From the NCBI GenBank assembly GCA_965248635.1, contig OZ252114.1, positions 496,001 through 560,000 of the forward strand: 64,000 nucleotides of DNA, written 5' to 3'. The stretch comes from CBDAPI01 sp965248635. Lineage in GTDB: Bacteria > Acidobacteriota > UBA6911 > RPQK01 > CBDAPI01. Each line of letters begins with the position of its first letter. Within the stretch, counting starts at the first letter, position 1. The position numbers and the translations under genes are program-made. The notes under the pieces were generated by a model, which had not been told where the DNA came from, ran no database searches, and was given only the letters and a program-made list of their open reading frames with translations. Shown here in pieces: positions 51,280 through 60,453 of this stretch.

Positions 51280-52620
51280 ATGGCAGTGCTCAAGGAACGG
51301 GATTTCTACAGCGAAGATTTCGAAACGGTCCAGAGAGAAGGGAAGGGGGAGCCTCGATGGTTCCAGGATTATCGCAGGACCGGAATGGAAACATTTCTCG
51401 AGCTCGGTTTTCCAACCCGAAAACAGGAGGAGTGGAGATTCTCAGATTTCCGCTTGCTGGCCAGGACCGAGTTTAGTCCTTCCCTGTCTGCTAACGGCAG
51501 TTTCAGTGCCGAGGATCTCGAACAGCTGCCCTTTTCAGAGTTGCAGTGCCCCCGGATTGTATTCGTGAATGGGGCAGTGCGGCCCGATCTCAGCCGCTTC
51601 GAGGAGCGTGCTGGTTTGACCGTAACCACGCTGCGATCTGCCTTGCGTAATTCACCCGAGGCGGTCGAGGCGCACCTCGGAAAGCATGCGGGCCTGGAAG
51701 ACAATCCGTTCGTCGCCCTGAACGCAGCACTGAGTCGGGATGGATTCTTCATTCATGTGAATCCTGGGACTACGGAGACTTTGCCGGTTCATGTGCTTCA
51801 CGTTACGACCGACTCGAGCCAGCCGGTGCGAACTCATTTGCGCAACCTTGCTGTGGTCGGCGAGAACAGTCAGTTTACCCTGGTCGAGTGTTATCTGGGG
51901 GCGGGCGGCAACGTTGCCTTCACGAACCCGGTAACCGAGGTGGTGGTCGGTGCCAATTCGATGGTTCGCCATTACCGGCTGCAGAACGAGAGCCGCCGCG
52001 GCTTCCATGTGGGTTGCAACGAGGTTTACCAAGATCGCGACAGTCACTACCGGACGCTTTCGATTGATCTTGGCGGCCGGCTGACTCGCAATAATTTTCG
52101 GTGTGTGCTGGATGGGGAGGGCAGTCTGGCTGGAATCGACGGGCTGTATCTTCTCAAGGACCGGCAGCACCTGGACAACTACACGACACTGGAACACGTA
52201 AAGCCGCACTGTGACAGCCGAGAGCTGTTCAAAGGGGTACTGGATGACCGTGCCCGGGGAATTTTCAGGGGCCGGATCATCGTGCACGAGGACGCCCAGA
52301 AGACGGATTCGAAGCAGACCAACAACAACCTGCTGCTGTCGGATCATTCTCTCGTGAACACCAAACCGCAGTTGGAGATCTATGCCGATGATGTGAAGTG
52401 CACGCACGGGGCGACGATCGGCCAGCTGGATCGAGAAGCGTTGTTCTATCTTCGTTCGAGAGGGATCCCCAGGGCAGCCGCTCACAGCATTCTCATCTAC
52501 GCTTTTGCCAGCGAGGTGATCGAACGAGTCCAGGTCGGGTCGCTGCGCGACCAACTTGTGGAATACCTGATCGGCTGGCTCCCTCAGGGCAAGCTGGTTC
52601 GAGGAGTTTACGAAGGATGA
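51280..52620 (+). CDS. sufD: Fe-S cluster assembly protein SufD
   Basis: 446 residues. PTRKQEEWRFSDFR, TNNNLLLSDHSLVNTKPQLEIYADDVKCTHGATIGQLD and FYLRSRGIPRAAAHSILIYAFASEVIERV are SufD/SufB-family signatures, with the conserved late His and Cys. Partner of SufB in the scaffold. Its stop overlaps the sufS start. Confidence 0.94.
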   Translation: MAVLKERDFYSEDFETVQREGKGEPRWFQDYRRTGMETFLELGFPTRKQEEWRFSDFRLLARTEFSPSLSANGSFSAEDLEQLPFSELQCPRIVFVNGAVRPDLSRFEERAGLTVTTLRSALRNSPEAVEAHLGKHAGLEDNPFVALNAALSRDGFFIHVNPGTTETLPVHVLHVTTDSSQPVRTHLRNLAVVGENSQFTLVECYLGAGGNVAFTNPVTEVVVGANSMVRHYRLQNESRRGFHVGCNEVYQDRDSHYRTLSIDLGGRLTRNNFRCVLDGEGSLAGIDGLYLLKDRQHLDNYTTLEHVKPHCDSRELFKGVLDDRARGIFRGRIIVHEDAQKTDSKQTNNNLLLSDHSLVNTKPQLEIYADDVKCTHGATIGQLDREALFYLRSRGIPRAAAHSILIYAFASEVIERVQVGSLRDQLVEYLIGWLPQGKLVRGVYEG

Positions 52621-53888
52621 GACATCTGGATGCAGCGTTTCTTGAAGGCCAGCACAGGGGTCGTCCCCATCAGTTCAATGTTGAGGACGTGCGGGCGGAC
52701 TTCCCCATCCTGCGCCGGGTGGTCAGAGGAAACCCGCTTGTGTACCTCGACAACGCAGCGTCATCGCAGAAGCCCCGCCAGGTGATCGAGGCCCTGGTCG
52801 ATTACTACCAGAGCAGCAATGCGAATGTTCATCGCGGTGTGCACACCCTGAGCCAGGAGGCCACCGATCTTTACGAAGGCGCCCGTGAAAAAGTCCGTGC
52901 TTTCATCAATGCTGAGAAAGTAGAAGAGGTGGTCTTTGTCCGCAGCACCACTGAAGCCGTCAACATGGTGGCTCAGAGCTACGTCAAGGCACTCCTTGAA
53001 GCGGGGGATGAAGTGGCCCTCACGGGCCTGGAGCACCACTCGAATATCGTACCCTGGCAGCTGATCTGCGAAGAACGATCAGCCCGGCTGGCCGTGGCCC
53101 CCATCAACGACAAAGGCGAAGTCGATCTGCAGGAACTGGCCGACATTCTCAAGCGGCAGCCCAGAATTCTGGCCATTGCCCACGCGTCCAACGCCCTGGG
53201 GACACTGAATCCTGTGAAAGAGATCGTCAAAATGGCCAGGGAACAGGGTGTCGGCGTGCTGATTGATGGAGCGCAGGGAGCCCCGCACGTTGCCATTGAT
53301 GTCCAGGATATCGGATGTGACTTCTACTGTTTTTCGGGGCACAAGGTGCTTGGCCCAACCGGCATCGGGATTCTCTATGGGAGACTCGAGGTTCTCGAGC
53401 AGCTGTCCCCGTACCAGGGCGGTGGGGAAATGATCCTGTCGGTGACATTTGAAGAGAGTACTTACAACCACTTGCCCTTCCGGCTGGAAGCAGGGACACC
53501 CAATATTGCCGGGGCGGTCGGTTTGGGAGCGGCAGTGGATTATCTCAGCCGATTAGGGCTCCCGGCGATCGGAGCTTACGAAGATGACCTGCTGGAGTAC
53601 GCAACCGGACAGGTGGAGTCCATTGAAGGCGTGAGGATCATCGGTACGGCAGACTCCAAAGTGGGGGTCGTTTCTTTCACGATGGAGAATGTGCACCCTC
53701 ACGACATCGGGACCATTCTGGACCAGAGAGGAATCGCAGTGCGGACCGGCCATCATTGTGCTCAGCCTGTGATGGCCCGCTTTCAGGTTCCCGCAACTGC
53801 CAGGGCGTCTCTAGCCTTTTACAACACTCGAGAGGAAATCGATGCGCTCTGTGCCGGGTTGCAAGAAGTCTCCAGGGTGTTTCGCTGA
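52617..53888 (+). CDS. sufS: Cysteine desulfurase SufS
   Basis: 423 residues from ATG 52617 (ATGA overlap with sufD). VYLDNAASSQKPRQVIEAL, NVHRGVHTLSQEATDLYEGAREKVR, the PLP Lys in CFSGHKVLGPTGIGILYG, and RTGHHCAQPVM with the catalytic Cys. It takes sulfur from cysteine for cluster building, handing it to SufU encoded next. Confidence 0.95.
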   Translation: MRHLDAAFLEGQHRGRPHQFNVEDVRADFPILRRVVRGNPLVYLDNAASSQKPRQVIEALVDYYQSSNANVHRGVHTLSQEATDLYEGAREKVRAFINAEKVEEVVFVRSTTEAVNMVAQSYVKALLEAGDEVALTGLEHHSNIVPWQLICEERSARLAVAPINDKGEVDLQELADILKRQPRILAIAHASNALGTLNPVKEIVKMAREQGVGVLIDGAQGAPHVAIDVQDIGCDFYCFSGHKVLGPTGIGILYGRLEVLEQLSPYQGGGEMILSVTFEESTYNHLPFRLEAGTPNIAGAVGLGAAVDYLSRLGLPAIGAYEDDLLEYATGQVESIEGVRIIGTADSKVGVVSFTMENVHPHDIGTILDQRGIAVRTGHHCAQPVMARFQVPATARASLAFYNTREEIDALCAGLQEVSRVFR

Positions 53889-54334
53889 TGAGTGATCTCA
53901 CAGACCTGTACCAGGAAGTCATCCTGGACCACAATAAGAGCCCTCGTAACTTTCGAGAGCCCGACATGTTCAACCGGGACGCCATTGGCCACAATCCTCT
54001 TTGCGGTGATCGGATCAGGCTCTATCTTCAGATGGAAGAAGGCCGCATCGCTGATGTCGCGTTCCAGGGTTCGGGCTGCGCCATCTCCCAGGCCTCCGCC
54101 TCCCTTATGACCGTGGCCCTCCAAGGGATCACCGTGGAGGAATTCGAAAAGCTGTTCGGCCGTTTTCACGCCCTGGTGACCGGAAAGATAGTCGAAGCTT
54201 CCCAGGACGACCTGGGTAAGCTGGTGGTCTTCAGCGGAGTGAGTCAGTATCCTGTGCGGGTCAAGTGCGCCACTCTCCCCTGGCACACTTTGCGGGCGGC
54301 CTTGAATCAAACGGAAAAGGCAACAACGGAGTGA
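53888..54334 (+). CDS. sufU: SufU-type sulfur-acceptor / scaffold protein
   Basis: 148 residues; ATG overlaps the sufS TGA by one base. LYQEVILDHNKSPRNF, then the three ligand Cys in NPLCGDRI, GSGCAISQAS and VRVKCATLPW. Conserved Asp follows the first Cys, as in zinc-binding SufU. It relays sulfur from SufS. Confidence 0.93.
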   Translation: MSDLTDLYQEVILDHNKSPRNFREPDMFNRDAIGHNPLCGDRIRLYLQMEEGRIADVAFQGSGCAISQASASLMTVALQGITVEEFEKLFGRFHALVTGKIVEASQDDLGKLVVFSGVSQYPVRVKCATLPWHTLRAALNQTEKATTE

Positions 54335-54337
54335 GCG

Positions 54338-54712
54338 ATGAACCATCTAGAATCAGAACCATCGGAAGTCGCAGAATCCGATTCTGTATCTGAGAATCCG
54401 GGCGAAACGGGGTTGAGGGCGGCGGTAGTTGCAGCACTGAAAACCGTTTATGATCCCGAGATTCCGGTTGATATCTACGAACTGGGTCTCGTTTATGAAC
54501 TGGAGGTGGAAGCCCGGGGGGCCGTCTCGATCCAGATGACACTCACTTCGCCTGCCTGCCCTGTCGCCGGGACACTCCCCGGGGATGTCGAGGCCAGGGT
54601 TCGCAGCGTGGAAGGCGTTACCGATGTCGTAGTGGATCTGGTGTGGGATCCTCCCTGGGGAATGGAGAGAATGTCGGAAGCGGCCCGGCTTCAGTTGGGT
54701 TTCGATCTTTAG
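54338..54712 (+). CDS. sufT: MIP18/DUF59-family Fe-S assembly protein (SufT-like)
   Basis: 124 residues. LKTVYDPEIPVDIYELGLVYEL, TLTSPACPVAGTLPGDVEARV with the conserved Cys and DLVWDPPWGMERMSEAAR. Such proteins help mature Fe-S targets. Last gene of the suf operon, 3 bases after sufU. Confidence 0.92.
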   Translation: MNHLESEPSEVAESDSVSENPGETGLRAAVVAALKTVYDPEIPVDIYELGLVYELEVEARGAVSIQMTLTSPACPVAGTLPGDVEARVRSVEGVTDVVVDLVWDPPWGMERMSEAARLQLGFDL

Positions 54713-54744
54713 TAGCAGCAGAGGCTTTCACCACGGGCTGCTAC
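54712..54744 (+). terminator. Hairpin after the suf operon
   Basis: GTAGCAGC pairs with GCTGCTAC around a 17-base loop, starting at the sufT stop. There is no T tract, so it may be an mRNA 3'-end stabiliser or a Rho-dependent end. A second hairpin (TACGG-ACTG-CCGTA) lies at 54781-54794. Confidence 0.35.
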
Positions 54745-54829
54745 AGTACTCGCTCGCATGGACAGAATCAGGACGTTCACTACGGACTGCCGTAGGGAAG
54801 TGTGAAGGGGGCGCACTGAGCAGGATGCG

Positions 54830-56026
54830 ATGGAAGAAGTAGGTTCAGGTCAGTCCACAGCCGAGCCGATTCCCTCCCTAGTCAAGCGCCTGGATCTGGG
54901 TGCCCGGCAGGTGTATCTGGTTCCAACGGCTCACGTCTCCAGAAAGAGCGTGGATGATGTCAGAAAAACTATTGAAGCTGTCAGGCCGGACGTGGTCTGC
55001 GTCGAGCTGTGCCAGGCTCGCTACAAGAATATCCTGGATCGGGAAGGCTGGAAGAAGACGAATATCGTCCAGGTCATACGCCAGGGAAAGGCGATGCTGT
55101 TGCTGGCCTCACTCGTAATGGCCGCCTTCCAGAAGCGCATCGGAGACAGACTGGGCGTGAAACCGGGAGCCGAAATGATCGAGGCGATTCAGGGGGCCCG
55201 GGCAACCGAGGCCCGGCTGATTCTTGCCGACAGAGACATCCAGACAACCTTGAAGCGCACGTGGGCGCGACTGGGGTTCTGGAACAAGTCAAAAATGCTT
55301 TTTCAGTTGACGGCAGGTCTCTTCGTGGGGGAAGAAATTGATGAGGAGACCGTTGAGCAGCTCAAAGAAGAAGAAAAACTGGGAGACATCCTGCGACTTC
55401 TGGCGGATGAGCTTCCCAACCTGAAAGAGACGCTGATCGACGAGAGAGATGTCTATCTGGCCCAGAAGATCCGAGAATCTGCCGGCCAGCGGACGGTAGC
55501 TGTGCTGGGCGCGGGTCATGTCCCGGGCGTGCTCGGCCACCTGGACCGCGAACACGACCTGACTTCCCTCGAGAAGGTTCCCGGGGCGGGGTGGCTGGGC
55601 AAGGTCGTCAAATGGGCGGTGCCGGGGCTGATCATGGCCCTCTTTGTCTACGGTTTTCTGACGGGGGGAGCCGAGCGGTCACTGGAGTCGGCGTACATCT
55701 GGATTCTTGTGAATGGAACCCTTTCTGCCCTGGGAGCGGCGATTGCCCTGGGCCATCCGCTCACGATTGCAAGTGCTTTTGTCGCCGCCCCGCTGACCAG
55801 TTTGAATCCGATGATTGCCGCCGGGTGGGTAGCGGGTCTGGTCCAGTGCGTGGTCAAGAAGCCCACTGTTGAAGATCTGGAGGGGCTGCCGGAGGCAATC
55901 GGATCCGTCAGAGGGTTCTGGCTGAATCCCACAACCCGCATTCTTCTGGTGGTGGTTCTTGCCAACCTGGGAAGTGTTGTTGGGACGTTTGTCTCCGGCA
56001 GCTGGATCGCCGCCCGACTGTTTTGA
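54830..56026 (+). CDS. TraB/PrgY-family membrane protein
   Basis: 398 residues. The soluble N-terminal part carries YLVPTAHVSRKSVDDVRKTIEAVRPDVVCVELCQARY and the later AVLGAGHVPGVLGHL, both typical of TraB-domain proteins (related to GumN/Tiki). Four hydrophobic helices follow from about residue 265 (VPGLIMALFVYGFLTGG onward). The molecular role in bacteria is not established; PrgY reduces pheromone activity in Enterococcus. Confidence 0.88.
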   Translation: MEEVGSGQSTAEPIPSLVKRLDLGARQVYLVPTAHVSRKSVDDVRKTIEAVRPDVVCVELCQARYKNILDREGWKKTNIVQVIRQGKAMLLLASLVMAAFQKRIGDRLGVKPGAEMIEAIQGARATEARLILADRDIQTTLKRTWARLGFWNKSKMLFQLTAGLFVGEEIDEETVEQLKEEEKLGDILRLLADELPNLKETLIDERDVYLAQKIRESAGQRTVAVLGAGHVPGVLGHLDREHDLTSLEKVPGAGWLGKVVKWAVPGLIMALFVYGFLTGGAERSLESAYIWILVNGTLSALGAAIALGHPLTIASAFVAAPLTSLNPMIAAGWVAGLVQCVVKKPTVEDLEGLPEAIGSVRGFWLNPTTRILLVVVLANLGSVVGTFVSGSWIAARLF

Positions 56027-56075
56027 TCGCTTCCCTTGGAACTTGGAACGCCGGGAGTGCCAACGAGCGGCTATT

Positions 56076-57533
56076 TCAACTCCCCCGAATGGTGACAGTT
56101 CGAGAGAATGAGGTCAGGCGCCAGGTTGAAAGTTCCAGCAGTGCAACCCGCAGAGTGTAGGCCCCGGGAGGAGCGACCAGTCGATTGCTGTAAATGATCC
56201 CGCGTCCGTCCCGCACCTCCCGGGCATCCATGGTGATGCGGATGATCTCTCTCAGGCGTACGACTTCCTTTCCGTTTTGATCGATCAGAAGACCCAGTAT
56301 CCCCAGTTGCGTCTGGACCCCATCGTGCAATGCTCCCCGGAATGAGAAAGGATTCACCTTGAGCCTGAACGGCAACCCGATAAGGGTGCCCTCCGGGGTC
56401 TGCCCGAGAACGTCCATGTCTGCACCGATTTCCCGGAACCGCACTGTGGAAGAACTCTGCAGTGTGCTCTCCCCGGAGGTATCGAAAAACACTTGAAGCA
56501 ATGAGCGCTTGGCATCGAATTGTCGGGGAAGCTTCTTGAAAGCGGAGGCAATCCGAAAATTGGCTTGCCGCGTTCTGACCTGAATCCTGTCGAGAAGATC
56601 TTCTCTTCTTACGTGATCCGAATAATAGCTAACCCGGTAAAGGTTGCCGAAGAGATGGTCGTTGATCTCGGCCAGCGGCAGGTCGAAATCGAGAATTGTC
56701 TCGAATCCGCTGAAACTCTTGCCGCCCGTGGCTGGCCCCAGCCGGTTGAAGGCTTCAATCTGTTCTTCGTTCCGGCGCTGCCGGGAGGTCCGCCGGGAGG
56801 AGTCTTCTTGAGTGGGATTGGGGCCGATATAGACCTGGGCTGAGGAAGGCACCCGGATGCTGTAGATGTGAAAGCCCTCCTCTCTGGCCCGGGAGGCACT
56901 GGCTGATGCCTTGGCGTGAGCCGGGTCCAGCCCGTCAGAGATCAGGATCACGCTCTTCTGACTCCCGGCGGGCGCGCTGGAATTGACCAGGTCCATCAGT
57001 CGATTCAGTGAATCGTAGATAGCCGTCTTTCCGAGATGCTTCCTGGCCTGTCGGATGGCTTGGAGAACCAGCGACCGGTCCACCGTGAAGGTCTGGAAAG
57101 GGAGAAGCTCGTTCGTGAACCCAAACACTCCGATTCGGGTTGTGTGAGAGAGGTTGTCGAGAAAGGTCTGAGCGGCAACGATTTCTTCGGTTCGCGTTGC
57201 AAAGGTACTTCCACTGACATCGATCAGAAAGGCAAGCCACAAGTCGCGACTCTCACCGGACCGGTTCCTCGGCTGCTCAAACAGATCGATCTGAACCGGG
57301 GCTCCGTTCTCTTCAACGATCAAATCCTCCAGCGCCAGAGAATTTTTGAACCTTCCTGCCAGGTCGGTGACTGTGAACCGGAGTGTGACCAGGTTGACGT
57401 CCACGCGAAAGGGTTGGGATTCATCGGATGTTTCCTGACTCTCCTGCCCGAGCACCCGGAACCCGTTCGCGAAGATACAGACCATCGCAGTGAGGAGAAC
57501 GACCCGGGGAAGATCTCGCTGCCTCAGAGTCAC
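56076..57533 (-). CDS. Secreted VWFA-domain protein, second copy
   Basis: 485 residues. A signal peptide (LPRVVLLTAMVCIFANGF) precedes FRVDVNLVTLRFTVTDLAGRFKNSLALEDLIVEENGAPVQ, the same lead-in as other family members. The VWA domain follows with LAFLIDVSGSTF (MIDAS) and VILISDGLDPAHAK. It has a longer C-terminal beta-rich region than the copy at 47362. It follows folE on the same strand by 7 bases. Confidence 0.83.
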   Translation of the reverse strand: MTLRQRDLPRVVLLTAMVCIFANGFRVLGQESQETSDESQPFRVDVNLVTLRFTVTDLAGRFKNSLALEDLIVEENGAPVQIDLFEQPRNRSGESRDLWLAFLIDVSGSTFATRTEEIVAAQTFLDNLSHTTRIGVFGFTNELLPFQTFTVDRSLVLQAIRQARKHLGKTAIYDSLNRLMDLVNSSAPAGSQKSVILISDGLDPAHAKASASASRAREEGFHIYSIRVPSSAQVYIGPNPTQEDSSRRTSRQRRNEEQIEAFNRLGPATGGKSFSGFETILDFDLPLAEINDHLFGNLYRVSYYSDHVRREDLLDRIQVRTRQANFRIASAFKKLPRQFDAKRSLLQVFFDTSGESTLQSSSTVRFREIGADMDVLGQTPEGTLIGLPFRLKVNPFSFRGALHDGVQTQLGILGLLIDQNGKEVVRLREIIRITMDAREVRDGRGIIYSNRLVAPPGAYTLRVALLELSTWRLTSFSRTVTIRGS

Positions 57534-57540
57534 GTCAGCC

Positions 57541-58089
57541 TCAAGTAGAAAGCCCCACCAGGGTTAAGAACTCGGATCGGGAGCGCGGGTCGTTTCGAAA
57601 ACGACCGAGCATCGCCGAAGTAATCATCTTGGTTGTTTGCTTTTCCACTCCTCGCATCATCATGCACAGATGCTGCGCTTCGATCACTACGGCGACCCCC
57701 TTCGGGGCAACGGCCTGGGTAATCGTTTCAGCGATCTGCTGGGTGAGCCGCTCCTGGACCTGGAGGCGCCGTGAGAAGGCTTCAACGACGCGCGGGATTT
57801 TGCTCAACCCGATCACCTTTTCGTCTGGCAGGTAGCCAACGTGACAACGCCCGAAGAAAGGGAGAAGGTGATGCTCACAAAGACTGTAAAGCTCAATATC
57901 TTTGACGATCACCATCTCATCGTACTGGACGGTGAACAGAGCGTTGTTGAGGAGTGACGCGGGATCTACGTCATAGCCGCTGGTGAGGTATTTCAGTACC
58001 CCCTCGACCCGCTTGGGAGTGTTGAGAAGTCCCTCACGTTCAGGGTTCTCACCCAGCTCAGTCAGGATTGTCTTGATTTCGTCTTGCAC
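57541..58089 (-). CDS. folE: GTP cyclohydrolase I
   Basis: 182 residues from GTG 58089, preferred because GGAGAC lies just upstream; an ATG at 58155 would add 22 non-conserved residues. NPEREGLLNTPKRVEGVLKYL, ELYSLCEHHLLPFFGRCHVGYLPD, GLSKIPRVVEAFSRRLQVQERLTQQIAE and EAQHLCMMMRGVEK give the zinc and GTP-binding residues. First step of tetrahydrofolate (and related pterin) synthesis. Confidence 0.94.
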   Translation of the reverse strand: MQDEIKTILTELGENPEREGLLNTPKRVEGVLKYLTSGYDVDPASLLNNALFTVQYDEMVIVKDIELYSLCEHHLLPFFGRCHVGYLPDEKVIGLSKIPRVVEAFSRRLQVQERLTQQIAETITQAVAPKGVAVVIEAQHLCMMMRGVEKQTTKMITSAMLGRFRNDPRSRSEFLTLVGLST

Positions 58090-58170
58090 TAAAGTCTCCG
58101 TTGTAAAGACAAATTGTCGATGTTCGTTCCGAAACCACCATTGTACAGAATACAAATGGGAGTGAGTTTC

Positions 58171-59025
58171 TTACATCTCCCGTCCCAGAACCGCGACACG
58201 GCTCCGCCCCGCCAGGTCCTTGTGCACCGCCAGAGTCGCCCAGCCGTGATCCTGGCCCAGTCTCTTCACGTCTTCCAGATGACCGTGCGCCAGTTCGAGA
58301 AGGAGGCGTCCTCCCTCGTCCAGTAACCCGTCTGCTGACTCGAAGACCTCGCGGAAGACTGACCATCGTCCGCTTTCGCCGAACAGGGCCTGGGGTGGCT
58401 CATAGTCAAGCACCCCACGGTCAATCTCTGCGCTTGATTCGGGGTCCAGGTAGGGAGGATTAGAAACGATCAGCTGGAACTTTCCGAGCGCCGGAATGTT
58501 GCGAAGTTCGCAGCAGATCAAGCTCACTCGATCTCTACATCCATGCCGCCGGCAGTTGAGTTCTGCCACCTGGAGTGCAGCGGGGCTGGGCTCGATCGCC
58601 GTGACCAGGATTCTGGGCTCTTCACAGGCGAGAGAGACTGCGATGCATCCTGAGCCGGTGCCGACATCCAAAACGGAAATGGTCTCTTCGTCGAGTCTGG
58701 CTGCGATCTTCAGGGCTTCCCCCACGACCACTTCGGTTTCGGCTCGTGGAATGAGGACTCCGGGTCTTACTTGAAAGCCTCGTCCGTAGAACTCCTGCTG
58801 CCCGGACATGTACTGGACTGGGAAATGGATCCGGCGCAGCTCGATCAATTGTCGAAAAAGAAGTTCCTGTGGCCTCGCCAGCACCGAATCAGAAGAGGTA
58901 ACCAGCCGGATTCGAGACCACCTGAGAACCAGTCCGAGAAGAAGAAGAGCGTCTTCTCGCGGGTAGCGGAGCCGGGAAGAAGCCAGTTGTTCGCGCCCGA
59001 ATTGAAGAGCTTCGCGTACGGTCAA
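58171..59025 (-). CDS. prmC: Release factor glutamine methyltransferase PrmC
   Basis: 284 residues from TTG 59025, 16 bases after the prfA stop. VLDVGTGSGCIAVSLACEEP is the SAM loop and LIVSNPPYLDP the catalytic NPPY. An N-terminal helical domain (PREDALLLLGLVL, PVQYMSGQQEFYGRGF) recognises the release factor. It methylates the Gln of the GGQ motif of PrfA, encoded immediately upstream. Confidence 0.94.
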   Translation of the reverse strand: MTVREALQFGREQLASSRLRYPREDALLLLGLVLRWSRIRLVTSSDSVLARPQELLFRQLIELRRIHFPVQYMSGQQEFYGRGFQVRPGVLIPRAETEVVVGEALKIAARLDEETISVLDVGTGSGCIAVSLACEEPRILVTAIEPSPAALQVAELNCRRHGCRDRVSLICCELRNIPALGKFQLIVSNPPYLDPESSAEIDRGVLDYEPPQALFGESGRWSVFREVFESADGLLDEGGRLLLELAHGHLEDVKRLGQDHGWATLAVHKDLAGRSRVAVLGREM

Positions 59026-59041
59026 CTGCTGGCACAGCCTG

Positions 59042-60118
59042 TCATTTACTCAGCTCGGCGACTTTGAGAGCCTCTTCCTGCTCGTGAGTGGCCAGGGCAT
59101 CGATGATCTGGTCGAGACTGCCCTCTAACACTTGCTCGAGCCGGTGAAGAGTCAGACCAATTCGATGATCAGTCACCCGGTTCTGCGGAAAATTGTAGGT
59201 TCGGATCTTCTCGCTCCGGTCGCCGCTACCCACCATCGCTCGGCGGCTCTCCGCAATCTCCCGGTGCTGTTGTTCCATCGCCTTCTCATAGAGTCGGGAG
59301 CGCAAGACCTTCATGGCTTTCGCCTTGTTCTTGTGCCAGGATTTCTCATCCTGACAGGTAACTACCTCTCCAGTCGGAAGGTGGGTTATTCGGATCGCTG
59401 AGTAGGTCGTGTTGACCGACTGGCCCCCGGGGCCGGAGGAGCAGAAAGTGTCGATCCTGAGATCGTTGGGTTCAATATGCACCTCCAACTCGTCAGCTTC
59501 CGGCAGGACAGCCACAGTCACGGCGGAGGTGTGAACACGACCCTGTGCTTCAGTCTCCGGTACCCGCTGCACGCGATGAACACCGCTCTCGAACTTGAGA
59601 CGACTGAACACGCTCTTGCCCTCAATCGAGACAATGCTCTCCTTCATCCCTCCCACCGACGAGTGAGTGACGGAAACCAGGTCGGTTTTCCAGCGTTTTG
59701 CGTCGGCGTAGCGGGAGTACATGCGCAGCACCTCCTGGACAAAAAGGGTCGCTTCGTCACCGCCAGTGCCGGCACGAATCTCCAGAATCACATTCTTGCC
59801 GTCGTTCGGATCCTTGGGTATCAGGAGTGTTCTCAAGCGGCCTTCAGACTCCTTTTCCTGTGTTTTCAGCAGGCTCAGTTCGTCGCGGGCCATCTGCAGG
59901 ATTTCGGGATCTGACTCTTCTGCGATCAGAGACTGAGCCTCGGCAGTTTGCCTGGAGATGGACAAGTAATGCCGGTATTCGTCTACCACTCCCTGAAGCT
60001 CGGAGTGGGCGCGAGCGGTGTCCCGGTATCTCTCGGGAGACCCCAAAACCTTGTTGTCAGTCAGCTCTTCCGACAACTCTTGGTAGCGAGCTTCCAACTC
60101 CCGCAGACGCTCTAACAT
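59042..60118 (-). CDS. prfA: Peptide chain release factor 1
   Basis: 358 residues from ATG 60118. EIRAGTGGDEATLFVQEVLRMY, the GGQ loop FCSSGPGGQSVNTTYSAIRITH and the PxT-type codon-recognition region lie in normal order. Reads UAA and UAG. The longer open frame upstream is unrelated to the family. UGA is left to RF2, which matters in an organism that also uses UGA for selenocysteine. Confidence 0.96.
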   Translation of the reverse strand: MLERLRELEARYQELSEELTDNKVLGSPERYRDTARAHSELQGVVDEYRHYLSISRQTAEAQSLIAEESDPEILQMARDELSLLKTQEKESEGRLRTLLIPKDPNDGKNVILEIRAGTGGDEATLFVQEVLRMYSRYADAKRWKTDLVSVTHSSVGGMKESIVSIEGKSVFSRLKFESGVHRVQRVPETEAQGRVHTSAVTVAVLPEADELEVHIEPNDLRIDTFCSSGPGGQSVNTTYSAIRITHLPTGEVVTCQDEKSWHKNKAKAMKVLRSRLYEKAMEQQHREIAESRRAMVGSGDRSEKIRTYNFPQNRVTDHRIGLTLHRLEQVLEGSLDQIIDALATHEQEEALKVAELSK

Positions 60119-60453
60119 GTTGCACTCCAACCAGGTGAAGACGCCCGACCGCGTCGAAAGTTTCAGATCTCCGGGGTCGTGGGCAAGGTCCCACTGCGGT
60201 CCCGAGTGCCAAAAGCGTAGCAAATCCGGGCCTTTCTATTCGTGCTACGTGTTCTTGACAAAGTCCTTGCTGCAGGATATAAGAAATCCTTCAAATTCGA
60301 CCAAGGATCCTCCGCATCTTGTGGGAACTCCCATTTCAAGGTTGAATCAGGAACAGTCGGTCTGACCTTTCCCAGACTTCTGATGGTCGCCAAGGTTGTT
60401 TCCGCCAGCGGGAGCGGGTTGCGGAGAAGATTTCAGGGGAGGTATGTGTCCCG
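60119..60453. other. Intergenic DNA between divergent prfA and rpsA
   Basis: 335 bases with no recognisable gene. Should hold both promoters; TTGACA at 60254-60259 with TATAAG 16 bases further on (60276-60281) is a candidate for rpsA, giving a long leader of about 165 bases in which S1 autoregulation could act. Confidence 0.4.
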
